A DNA stretch of 64,000 nucleotides. Origin: Bombiscardovia nodaiensis. GTDB taxonomy: Bacteria > Actinomycetota > Actinomycetes > Actinomycetales > Bifidobacteriaceae. The notes beneath the pieces were generated by a model. That model was not told where the DNA came from. It made no database searches and saw only the letters and a program-made list of their open reading frames with translations. This document shows, piece after piece, positions 8,578 through 16,731 of this stretch. Location: NCBI GenBank assembly GCA_033127725.1, contig AP026798.1:1364001-1428000 (forward strand), written 5' to 3'. Every line of letters starts with the position of its first letter. The first letter of the stretch is position 1. A program made the translations under genes and the position numbers.

Positions 8578-10230
8578 TCATTTTGTTAATTCTTCGTAGA
8601 CAGGTAAGTTCTTCCAATTCATAGTGAACCCACCGACATTCTTCGCTGCTGCGCCCTTAGCATTGGCGTAATAAAGCGGAATTGCCGGCAAGTCGGACAG
8701 TAAGACCTCTTCAGACTTTTGGTAAATTTTATTAGCTTCGTCCACGCTCTTCGCCTGGGAAGCCTGACCCAACAAGTCGTCAAAGGCCGGGTTTTTGTAG
8801 TCGCCATCATTAGAACCGTGGCCATCTGCCGCTGAAGACGCGTACAGAGGCTTGAGGTAGTTTTCTGGCGAAGGATAATCGGGCTGCCAAGAGGAGCGCA
8901 GAGCTGCGTCACGGTACTTGCGCCCTGCTACGTTGTTACGGAACTCGGAGAAGGTAGGAACAGGCTGACCTTCAGCCTTGATGCCCAAGGTGTTCTTAAT
9001 GGAGTTGGCAATAGCGTCGTAGGAATCCTTGGCACCGCCGTCGGAATTGTAAGCCAGCTTGAAGGTCTGGTCGGCAGGCCACTTAGAGATGGCATCGGCC
9101 TGAGCCCACAGCTCCTTGGCCTTCTTCGGGTTGTACTTCAAGGCATCGGCACCTTTGAGATTCTTGGAGTAGCCAGGAATCGTGGGAGCGGTGAAATCAG
9201 TAGGCTGCATGCCCAAGCCGCCCAGAACCTTGTCGATGACCTGCTTACGGTCAATAGACATAGAGATAGCTTGGCGACGCAGCTTGCCCTCCTGATCCAT
9301 CTTGAAGTGGTCCATGAAGGTGGGAATAGTGAAGCCCTGAGTGACCGAACCTGGCTCATTGTAGGCCTGCACATTGCTGTCAGACTGGAAAGTCTTCTGA
9401 GCAGAGGTGGGAATCGAGTCAATCACGTCCAGGTTTCCAGCCTGAATGTCGGCATAGCCTGCATCCAAGTCGGTGTAAATTCTGAACTCAAGACCACCGT
9501 TTTTCACCTTGGCATTGCCCTTGTAGGACTTGTTCTTGACCATCTTGATGGACTTGTTGTGTTCCCAAGACTGGAAGGTATAGGGCCCAACTGTGACGGG
9601 TTTCTCGCCAAAGGCCGTAGTGTCCTTGTAGAAGACCTCAGGCAGCGGTGCGTAAGCGGTGTAGCCAATCAGAATAGGGAAGGTAGATGAAGGAGCCTTC
9701 AAATCAACCGTGAAGGTGTGGTCGTCGACAACTTTGAGGCCAGAGAGCTGAGTATCGCTCGGCGTGCCAGGCTTCTGCACATCGTCATAACCCTGGATGT
9801 TGTCGAAGAATGACGCATCTAGCTGGCCGTTCGTGGCGTTTGCACCCCAAGACCAGGCCTTAGTGAAGGACTGAGCCGTCACAGGAGTACCGTCAGAAAA
9901 CTTCCAACCGTCTTGGATGGTGATCTTGTACTGGGTCATGTCGGCATTCGGCTTAATGTCCTTAGCAATCTCGTTGTGAGCCTTGCCGTCTTTGTCGAAG
10001 CGGACGAGCTTAGAGAACATCATGTCGAGCGGATTGCCGCCGCAGGACTCCCCCGTATTGGAAGGAATCAAGGGCTTTGCGGGCTCGCAACCGTATGCAG
10101 AGACAATGGCATCCGCACTAGAGGCCCCAGACTTGTTCTCCTGGCCTGACGTGCTGCCACAGCCTGCGAGCGCTAGAGATAGCGCGCAAGCGGACGCTGC
10201 AACTATAGTGAGCTTCGGGCTCTTCATCAT
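8578..10230 (-). CDS. Family 5 ABC extracellular solute-binding lipoprotein (paralog 2)
   Basis: 550 residues, ATG with AAGGAGAAG upstream. Signal peptide and lipobox ALAGC at about residue 23, then the SBP_bac_5 domain: GWKFSDGTPVTAQSFTKAW, GPYTFQSWEHNKSIKMV, RRQAISMSIDRKQVID, SWQPDYPSPENYL. One difference from paralog 3 is a Cys pair in the N-terminal region (SAYGCEPAKP and GESCGGNPLDM) that could form a disulphide. Part of the six-gene importer cluster; likely a lipid-anchored receptor with its own ligand range. Ligand unknown. Confidence 0.93.
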   Translation of the reverse strand: MMKSPKLTIVAASACALSLALAGCGSTSGQENKSGASSADAIVSAYGCEPAKPLIPSNTGESCGGNPLDMMFSKLVRFDKDGKAHNEIAKDIKPNADMTQYKITIQDGWKFSDGTPVTAQSFTKAWSWGANATNGQLDASFFDNIQGYDDVQKPGTPSDTQLSGLKVVDDHTFTVDLKAPSSTFPILIGYTAYAPLPEVFYKDTTAFGEKPVTVGPYTFQSWEHNKSIKMVKNKSYKGNAKVKNGGLEFRIYTDLDAGYADIQAGNLDVIDSIPTSAQKTFQSDSNVQAYNEPGSVTQGFTIPTFMDHFKMDQEGKLRRQAISMSIDRKQVIDKVLGGLGMQPTDFTAPTIPGYSKNLKGADALKYNPKKAKELWAQADAISKWPADQTFKLAYNSDGGAKDSYDAIANSIKNTLGIKAEGQPVPTFSEFRNNVAGRKYRDAALRSSWQPDYPSPENYLKPLYASSAADGHGSNDGDYKNPAFDDLLGQASQAKSVDEANKIYQKSEEVLLSDLPAIPLYYANAKGAAAKNVGGFTMNWKNLPVYEELTK

Positions 10231-10626
10231 GACTGTTCTTCTTCTCCTTCAGTTCAGCACCCTTTGGCCTTGTGCGCCTCGGATGAAAACTTGGTCTCGC
10301 CTCACATAGGAAGCTTGTGCCTAATACGTGAAGCTGTTCATCTATTGTCTTACCTAAATGTTTCGTCCACAAAACATGTGTTCACCACTCTAGTAGGAAG
10401 ACTAGGCAAGCGAGAAGCCCCGGTAATTGTGCGGCAGACTGAGGAAGCACTTAAGCTACATCAGTGAGGTTTTCCAAGGCCTCACGCGCTTTTTCTCAGA
10501 ACTTTTTCAGCCCTAGTGCAACTTACTCTCGGCTCCCTTGCCTACAATCATGCGGTGACGCAATGTTACGAAAACGTTACTGGCTTGCTCCAAATTTCTG
10601 CCCAAAGCGGTACAGCACCAGCATTT
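10231..10626. other. Non-coding stretch between binding-protein genes 1 and 2
   Basis: About 400 bases without a convincing gene. It is long enough for an independent promoter for binding-protein gene 2. On the minus strand it holds TTTTCGTAAC (around 10566-10576), sharing TTCGTAAC with the palindrome TTCGTAACGAA upstream of gene 1 (around 12471-12481). This could be a shared regulator half-site, but two short matches are weak evidence. Confidence 0.3.
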
Positions 10627-10655
10627 GGGGCTACCCCTAAAAAGGAGGTAGCCCC
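10627..10655 (-). terminator. Hairpin after binding-protein gene 1
   Basis: GGGGCTACC and GGTAGCCCC form a perfect 9-bp stem around CCTAAAAAGGA, which itself can pair (CCT/AGG). It lies about 30 bases past the stop of the 10687-12351 gene. No clear T run; partial termination or mRNA stabilisation is inferred from its place. Confidence 0.6.
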
Positions 10656-10686
10656 AAAAACTCAACTCTTCATATCTGTGCAGAGC

Positions 10687-12351
10687 TTACTTGCTCGTCA
10701 CGCTAGCCATCCAATAGACCGGATAGTTCTGCCAGCTCATAGTGAAGTCCTTCACCTGCTTGGAGGCAGCACCAGTACGGTTCAGGTAGTAGAGGGGAAT
10801 GCCGGGCAAATCCCTCAAGAGGAGACCCTGAGCCTTAGCGTACAGAGCGTACTCCGCCTTGCTGTCGGGAGCCTTGGCAGCCTGCTTAATCAGGTCGTCG
10901 AACTCAGGATTCTTGTAGTCCGTGTCGTTCGCGCCCTTGCCGTCCGCAGCGTCCGAGGCGTAAATGGGGTGCAGGTAGTTCTCCACCGACGGATAGTCAG
11001 GGGTCCAACCAGCGTGGAAGGCACCGGTCATCTTGCGAGCGGTGATGTCCTGCCGGTACTCCTGGAAAGTGGGCACAGGCTGGTCTTCGGTGTCGACACC
11101 CAGGTTGGTCTTCACCATATTCGCCACGGCCTTGTAGACAGACTTGAAGCTGGACTCGTCAGCATTGTAGCTAAAGGTCAACTTGTAATCGGCTGGAATC
11201 TTGGAAATCTTGTTGGCCTGCTCCCAGAGCTCCTTGGCTTTCTTGGGGTTGTACTTGATGTTGCCAGAGTTCTCTAAATCAGTCGTATAGCCTTGGATGG
11301 TTGGGGCCGAGTACGAGGCGGCAGGTGAAGCCGTATCGTTCAGCACCTTCTTGCAGATGGACTCGCGGTCGATAGACATGGAGATGGCCTGCCTGCGCAG
11401 AATACCTTCCTGGTCCTCCTTGAAGTGCTCCAAATTCGAGGGCAGAGCCACAGCCGCGATACTGGAACCGGCCTTGTTGAAGGACTGGACGTTGGTATCA
11501 GTGGTAAAGGTCTTGCTGGCCGAAGCTGGCACGTTCTCCATCAGGTCGAGATTTCCGGCCTGAATATCCGCGTATGCCGCATCGCTAGCCGTGTAGATTT
11601 TGAAGGTGATGCCGCCGTTGCGGGGCTTGAACTGGCCCTTGTAGTCGGGATTCTTGACCAGCTGGATGGACTTGTTATGCTCCCAGGACTGGAACTTGTA
11701 GGGGCCGTTGCTGATGGGGTGCTCACCAAAAGCCTTGGGATCCTTATAGAAGGACTCGGGCAGGGGGAAGAAGGCGTCGTAGCAAACCTTCGTGGGGAAG
11801 ACGGAGTCAGGCTGAATCAGATCCACGGTAAAGGTGTGGTCGTCAATCACCTTCAAGCCGCTCAACTGCGCGTCAGACTTATTGTTGGTGCTTTGCAGCT
11901 CGTCGTATCCCTTAATCAACGAGAAGAAGCTGGAACCTTTCTGCGCGTTCACGGCGTTGGCCGTGTAGCTCCAAGCCTTGGTGAAAGAGGAAGCGGTGAC
12001 GGGCGTACCGTCAGTAAACTTCCAGCCAGACTTGATTTTAATCGTGTACTGGCTCTTGTCAGCGTTTGCTGTCATGGACTCGGCTACTTCGTTGACAGTC
12101 TTGCCGTCTGGGGTGATACCCACCAGACCGGAGAACAGCATAGAGCTGGGCCTACCGCCACCACGCTCGTTAATGTTGCCAGGAATCAGCTCATTTTGAG
12201 GCTCGGTGTCAAAAGCGGTAATAATAGCGTTAGGATCGCTCTTAGCCGACGCGCTCGTCCCATCGGCGGCTCCTCCCCCGCAAGCGCTCAGCGATAGGGC
12301 CACAACTAAAGCTGCGGCAGTCAAGGTTATCTTTTGTTTGGTATTGTGCAC
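10687..12351 (-). CDS. Family 5 ABC extracellular solute-binding lipoprotein (paralog 1)
   Basis: About 554 residues from a GTG at 12351, which has GAGGA seven bases upstream; the longer in-frame start at 12387 adds 12 polar residues and was not preferred. Signal peptide with lipobox SLSAC, then Gly/Ser linker and SBP_bac_5 domain: GWKFTDGTPVTASSFTKAW, SNGPYKFQSWEHNKSIQLV, RRQAISMSIDRESIC, GWTPDYPSVENYL. It is the most diverged of the three tandem paralogs (the others share PSPENYL) and the first gene in the direction of transcription. Receptor for the DppBC-like channel; ligand unknown. Confidence 0.93.
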   Translation of the reverse strand: MHNTKQKITLTAAALVVALSLSACGGGAADGTSASAKSDPNAIITAFDTEPQNELIPGNINERGGGRPSSMLFSGLVGITPDGKTVNEVAESMTANADKSQYTIKIKSGWKFTDGTPVTASSFTKAWSYTANAVNAQKGSSFFSLIKGYDELQSTNNKSDAQLSGLKVIDDHTFTVDLIQPDSVFPTKVCYDAFFPLPESFYKDPKAFGEHPISNGPYKFQSWEHNKSIQLVKNPDYKGQFKPRNGGITFKIYTASDAAYADIQAGNLDLMENVPASASKTFTTDTNVQSFNKAGSSIAAVALPSNLEHFKEDQEGILRRQAISMSIDRESICKKVLNDTASPAASYSAPTIQGYTTDLENSGNIKYNPKKAKELWEQANKISKIPADYKLTFSYNADESSFKSVYKAVANMVKTNLGVDTEDQPVPTFQEYRQDITARKMTGAFHAGWTPDYPSVENYLHPIYASDAADGKGANDTDYKNPEFDDLIKQAAKAPDSKAEYALYAKAQGLLLRDLPGIPLYYLNRTGAASKQVKDFTMSWQNYPVYWMASVTSK

Positions 12352-12601
12352 GAGCCATCCTCTTCTCTGCTGTACTGATATGGTCACGGCCGACCTCCCA
12401 AGCCGGCAGCGAAAACACAGCTATCATCCCCCGCCTGCATTTTCGATAGGGGCCATAGTAAAGGCTCTTCGTTACGAACATGTTGACGGTGTCCAATTAG
12501 TGGACATCTTTTTCTCAAGTGTCATTATGATCACACCGATAGGTCAATTGCCGCTCAATACCAGGGAACTAGTCGCAGCCTTATCCCGTAAGGTTAGCTC
12601 C

Positions 12602-13581
12602 TTAGGCGCGTGGGAAAGCCAGCTCATAGCGTTGACGGAGCTGCTCAATGGAAACATGCGTGTAGCGTTGGGTGGTGCGCAGGGAAGAGTGTCCCAGCAT
12701 CTCCTGGACTTCACGCAGGTCAGCCCCCCGTCCAGCAAGTGCGTGGCCGCCGAATGACGCAGGGCGTGAGGGGAGATGGAAGGCAGATGAGCCTGACCAG
12801 CCAGCTGATGGACCACGTCACGAACCTGCCGTTGCCCTACCCGCCGACCTTGCGCCCCCAAGAAGAGCGCCTGCTCGTCATCGCTCTCCTGGCTGCTCTT
12901 GCGGTGAGCCGCGAGGACAGGCCTGCCCTCATCAACCCACGCCTGAACCGCTTTGAGCGCTGGTAGACCGAAGGGAACCACCCGCTCCTTCGAGCCCTTG
13001 CCCATGACCCGGACCGTACGCTGGTCGGCGTCAATACTGCTGAGGTTGAGGCCAGTTAATTCTGCCACGCGCATGCCCGTGGCGTACAGGAGCTCCAGCA
13101 TGGCATCGTCACGCAGGGCTAAGGCCTGGTGCTGGGCGCTGGGTGGTTCACTGCCCTCCTGCTCCCCTGACTTGTCGGACTGCTCCTCAGCCTCCCGCGC
13201 ATCGCTATCCGCCTGCTCCATCAGGTCGGCCGCCTGCTGCTCGTTTAAGACTTGCGGCAAGTGTTGGGGTATGCGCGGCGTTGCGAGCGCCGAGGCTGGA
13301 TTCGCCTCAATCAACCCCTGCTCCTGGGCATAGGCAAAAAAACGACGGATGGCTACGGTCTTGCGGGCCATGGTGGACCGAGAGTGCGTCTGGTCTTCAT
13401 GGGCCATCCAGGAGCGCAAATCGACAATGGTGATCTGCCCCAAGTCCTCCTTGCCCCGCAAATCCATCAGGTGGAGGAACTCGCCCACATCGGACCGGTA
13501 AGCCTTAAGCGTATGAGCGCTCAAGCCCAACACCTGATCGAGATAGAGGATAAAAGGGTCTACCTGGCTCTCCAAGCGCAT
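12602..13581 (-). pseudogene. xerC: XerC-like tyrosine recombinase with a frameshift near the C-terminus
   Basis: Tyrosine recombinases of the XerC/XerD pair resolve chromosome dimers at dif. Residues 1-90 form the SAM-like core-binding domain (LSAHTLKAYRSDVGEF) and the rest the catalytic domain with ATGMRVAELTGL (first Arg) and [17 protein letters not shown] (His-x-x-Arg). After LLDGG the open frame becomes nonsense and runs to 12544. One base of shift at the run of six C at 12724-12729 restores [24 protein letters not shown] (catalytic Tyr) and ends ELAFPRA-stop at 12602. So one G is missing from the coding-strand run: a genuine disabling mutation or a sequencing error in a homopolymer. The intact xerD at 22.6 kb makes this gene the likely XerC partner. 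An unusual Glu/Ser-rich insert lies around residues 145-160. Confidence 0.85.
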
Positions 13582-13682
13582 ATCGGCCTCCTCTCCTCGT
13601 TACTAGTATGTCTGTATTCTAAGCTGGTAGCAGGTCATAGCCAATGCCTGGCTGGGCCACAGGCTACGAACAGGAGGCTTGT

Positions 13683-13976
13683 ATGCAGTTGCCAGAGCAC
13701 ATACCAACCGGCAGCAGGGTGGTCGTCCGGGTTGCCGCTGGCCTTGGCCAAACTGACGGGCGGATGAAGTTCTGTGACTATATTGGGCACGTCACCAGCT
13801 GGGATGGGCAGACCCTTCATCTCCTACGGGACCCGGCTGCCAACGGTAGCCGCCCCGAGCAGGCGATCAGGCTTCCTGCCGACTCGATAGTAGCGCTCAA
13901 ACCCATTCCTGAACGTCAGTACCCCTTCGGCCGGCGAGACGGCAGCAGCCCCGAGACAGCGAAAGAGCGAGACTAG
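13683..13976 (+). CDS. Small conserved protein with an SH3-like fold (DUF6725-like)
   Basis: 97 residues from an ATG at 13683 preceded by AGGAGG; a longer frame to 13644 lacks such a site. The sequence IPTGSRVVVRVAAG, then DYIGHVTSWDG and LPADSIVALKPIPER, resembles the small N-terminal SH3-like domain found beside some actinobacterial GNAT acetyltransferases and the short bifidobacterial family I recall as DUF6725. No catalytic residues; probably a nucleic-acid or protein binding module. It is divergent from the xerC-like gene and convergent with tyrA. Family name from memory; function unknown. Confidence 0.65.
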   Translation: MQLPEHIPTGSRVVVRVAAGLGQTDGRMKFCDYIGHVTSWDGQTLHLLRDPAANGSRPEQAIRLPADSIVALKPIPERQYPFGRRDGSSPETAKERD

Positions 13977-13988
13977 CCCTCTGGGCAG

Positions 13989-15113
13989 CTACCAGCTGAG
14001 AGCGGGCGACACTTGCGCCTGGTGGGTGGTCAAGAACCGCACTACCTGCTGACCTTGCAGGGCCGAGGCTTTGAGCTCATCCCTCCAACCCTCGTCGCTC
14101 AGCTGCAGGTTGACCACTGCCGCCTGCTGCCTGGGCACCTGGCTCTGTTGGGCTGCCTTGTAATTGCGGAAAGGCTGGGCTGCAGCGAAGAATTCCCGGA
14201 GCTGGCCCAGAGCTTTTCCTGGCGGAATCTCAGCAGATGGGGAGGCTTGTGCCGTTGAATTCACAAGTGATACCTCTTCCAAATGGCCTGCCACTTGGCT
14301 GAGTGTCGATGAGAGCTGGCGCAGGTCACTCGCCACATTGGCAGCATCTTCGAGGACCATGGCTTCAGTCCGCTGGGGGTCAGTCAGCGCTACTCGCGTC
14401 ATGTCCCGCCAGGAACCCGCTGCTAACGCGGCTGCCACTTGTCGCTCCGGCGAAGCTGAGAGCATGCCCGCCAAAGCTGTTGCCACCACATGCGGCATGT
14501 GCGAGATGAGCGCCGCGCTGCGGTCGTGAGTAGCATCGTCCAGGCAGATGAAGCGGTCTCCCACCCCCTGAGTCACCATGTCAGCCACCGTTAAAAAGCG
14601 ACTCATATCCGTCTGCTCGTCCACGCATAAGGCCCAGAGTGCGTCTTCAAAAAGGTCTGGATCGCTGGCCGCGTAGCCTGAAAACTCGCTGCCTGTCATA
14701 GGGTGAGCGCCCACATACTGCCCTGCCAAACCTGCTTGGGTGGCCTGGGCTCTTACTTGGCCCTTGACACTGCCCACATCGGTGAGCGTAGTGACCTTGG
14801 GCAGGACCGGAGCTAACCGAGAGAGCATGTCTGGCATAGCCTTGAGAGGAGTAGCCAACACCAGCACGTCTGGCTTGCCAAGAGCCAACTCCTCTAGGCT
14901 GTCTACGGTGTGGATACCAGCGGCCTGGGCTGCCTCATAGGGCTTGTCAGTATGGTTCCAGGCCACCACGAACCGCCCCCGTTGAACCAACCGCCGCGCC
15001 AGCGAACCGCCGATGAGCCCCAGACCAGCGATGGCTATCTTGTGGGCCGAGGTCAAAATAGGCGAGGCTGCCATACCCGGCAGGGGGTGCATCTGGTCAA
15101 GGGGATCTACCAT
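13989..15113 (-). CDS. tyrA: Prephenate dehydrogenase
   Basis: 374 residues. Oxidatively decarboxylates prephenate to 4-hydroxyphenylpyruvate in tyrosine synthesis, using NAD(P). The dinucleotide fold starts IAIAGLGLIGGSLARRL (about residues 26-42); TDVGSVKGQV and GAHPMTGSEFSGY carry the catalytic and substrate residues, with the His of HPMTG as the usual catalytic base. The C-terminal helical dimer domain follows, then about 70 less conserved residues. Its ATG overlaps the end of pheA by seven bases, so the two are co-translated, pairing the Tyr and Phe branches from prephenate. Confidence 0.93.
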   Translation of the reverse strand: MVDPLDQMHPLPGMAASPILTSAHKIAIAGLGLIGGSLARRLVQRGRFVVAWNHTDKPYEAAQAAGIHTVDSLEELALGKPDVLVLATPLKAMPDMLSRLAPVLPKVTTLTDVGSVKGQVRAQATQAGLAGQYVGAHPMTGSEFSGYAASDPDLFEDALWALCVDEQTDMSRFLTVADMVTQGVGDRFICLDDATHDRSAALISHMPHVVATALAGMLSASPERQVAAALAAGSWRDMTRVALTDPQRTEAMVLEDAANVASDLRQLSSTLSQVAGHLEEVSLVNSTAQASPSAEIPPGKALGQLREFFAAAQPFRNYKAAQQSQVPRQQAAVVNLQLSDEGWRDELKASALQGQQVVRFLTTHQAQVSPALSW

Positions 15114-16108
15114 AAAAGTTCACTTTCTAATTGCGCCTGATTCGCAAGCCATTCATCTGGGGAGCCGCCGCGCCCTCCGGCCCCACCACCTGGCAGCATC
15201 CACTGGTCTACCGGCGGATTGGGAGCAGCCAGCCGCGGGCACACAGCCAAGGTTTTCACCCACACCCCCTGCTGGATAAAACCGGTCAGCAGGTGGCGCA
15301 AATCCGCCTCCCAGGGGGCGCTGTCGAGGCAAACAATGAAGGAATACGTGCCGTCGTGGCCTTTGATGGGCCGAGACATAAAAGAAGTCATGTTGAGACC
15401 GGCAGCACGAATCTGGTCGAGCAAGTCGGCTAACACTCCAGGCCCGGTGTGTAGGGGGATAAAAACCAAGGTAGATTCAAAATCCATCTTGGCTCCTTGA
15501 TGCTGGGGCACCTGAGAGCAGCTCCGAGCCAGACCAGCGACCTGAGCACGAGGAGCCAGTAGGAAGAAATCAGTGTGGGCACCTTGAAAATCTTGGACTC
15601 CCTCCTGATAGCTTTCGAGCCCGTAGAGTTCGCCACAAATGCGAGGCCCCAAGCCCACCTGATGGGCTGTGAGGTCACGGCAGGCAGCGGCATTGGAAGA
15701 GGCCGACAGCTCAGCCAGACTCTGAGAGCGGATGAAGCCCCGGCACTGGGCCAAGCCGTGCGGGTGGGCACTGACTTCCTGCAAACTCCCATGATCCGGG
15801 CGAACGAACGCATCGAAGACAATATCGACACTGACTTGCGCAAAAGCTGCACTGGATTGGGCATCGATAAGTGCGTCCATGTTCGGCACTACTGGGCCCT
15901 CTACATTGTTCTGCCAAGCTAAAACGCCCAGGCCCTGGCCAGCTTCAACCCGCTCGACAATCTCGTGCGCCGTAGCTGCCGGCACCAGTTGCAGCCGCTC
16001 GCCAGTCGCCTGCGCTAAAAGTTTGTGACTGCTGATAGCCGCCTGGTGGGTAAACGTGCCCTCAGGCCCCAAGTAGTAGAGCTGCCGCTCCCCCGCGCTC
16101 CCGCTCAT
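15107..16108 (-). CDS. pheA: Prephenate dehydratase with C-terminal ACT domain
   Basis: 333 residues. Converts prephenate to phenylpyruvate. Starts YYLGPEGTFTHQAA as in the family; the periplasmic-binding-like catalytic domain runs to about residue 190, the ACT domain from about 210 to 285. Oddities read directly: the catalytic Thr-Arg-Phe motif appears as TDF (AHTDFFLLA), and the ACT motifs usually written GALA and ESRP read GVLA (in GPGVLADLL) and MSRP (in NMTSFMSRP). The Arg is normally needed for catalysis and the ESRP region binds Phe, so activity or feedback control may differ. ATGA overlap with the membrane protein gene upstream and 7-base overlap with tyrA downstream. Confidence 0.9.
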   Translation of the reverse strand: MSGSAGERQLYYLGPEGTFTHQAAISSHKLLAQATGERLQLVPAATAHEIVERVEAGQGLGVLAWQNNVEGPVVPNMDALIDAQSSAAFAQVSVDIVFDAFVRPDHGSLQEVSAHPHGLAQCRGFIRSQSLAELSASSNAAACRDLTAHQVGLGPRICGELYGLESYQEGVQDFQGAHTDFFLLAPRAQVAGLARSCSQVPQHQGAKMDFESTLVFIPLHTGPGVLADLLDQIRAAGLNMTSFMSRPIKGHDGTYSFIVCLDSAPWEADLRHLLTGFIQQGVWVKTLAVCPRLAAPNPPVDQWMLPGGGAGGRGGSPDEWLANQAQLESELLW

Positions 16109-16581
16109 ACGGCCGCCGCAGAGCTAGTCGGCGCCTGGACCGGAACCTCATGGGGCGCAGGTAGAGCCGCAGCACCTGTTCGCTGGACGAACCAACGCTT
16201 GGGCAGGAGCAGCATGAGCACTTGGACAACCAGCGAACCCAGCAGCCAAATATAGCCAGCGTGCTGGTCAACAAAGTTCGTAAAGGCCGGGCTGGCAATC
16301 GGAATCAGCACGTCGCCGCCAGGACCGTACCCCATCAGTAGCCAGATCAGGCTTGAAGCCCCGATAATGTGCAGGCCCAGGCCTATAGCGCCTGCACTGG
16401 CCCGAGACCAGTAAGAGCTGGCGATAAGCAGGGCAAAAGCAATAATGAGACCGTATGGCACCCAGCCCGTAGCACCCATGCGATGGGCGAGCGTGCCCAC
16501 TAGACCGCTCAAGGCTCCCAGGAGCAAGCTGGCAAGGTAGGCCCAGAGCCGGGCCAGTGACGAAGTACGTGTTCCACTCAT
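16105..16581 (-). CDS. Small four-helix membrane protein, unknown function
   Basis: 158 residues with about four hydrophobic helices (residues 12-32, 42-60, 65-85 and 107-127) and an Ala/Pro-rich C-terminal tail. Stop and pheA start overlap as ATGA, placing it first in a membrane protein-pheA-tyrA transcript. The pattern resembles small actinobacterial membrane proteins grouped as DUF6113, but I cannot confirm the family. No transport or enzyme motif is visible. Confidence 0.65.
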   Translation of the reverse strand: MSGTRTSSLARLWAYLASLLLGALSGLVGTLAHRMGATGWVPYGLIIAFALLIASSYWSRASAGAIGLGLHIIGASSLIWLLMGYGPGGDVLIPIASPAFTNFVDQHAGYIWLLGSLVVQVLMLLLPKRWFVQRTGAAALPAPHEVPVQAPTSSAAAV

Positions 16582-16658
16582 AAGTCCAGCCTAGCGCCAT
16601 CGGTCAACGAAACGAAGCCCCCGGCCCCGCATCCCCCTACATTCGCCTACCGGATAGC

Positions 16659-16709
16659 AAAAGGCCGCCTGTCCAGCGGGCGCATATGCCCACGGCCCAG
16701 ACGGCCTCC
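16659..16709 (-). terminator. Rho-independent terminator of typA
   Basis: On the minus strand AGGCCGTCTG pairs with CAGGCGGCCT (one G-T pair) and TTTTG follows; GC-rich inner loop. It lies about 25 bases after the typA stop. Confidence 0.7.
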
Positions 16710-16731
16710 ATAACCCCTTGAGAGGAAATTC

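Noticed and set aside
12602..13581. xerC-like gene as a phage or transposon integrase
   Set aside because: No att-like repeats, excisionase or phage genes nearby; sequence is close to the housekeeping XerC type.
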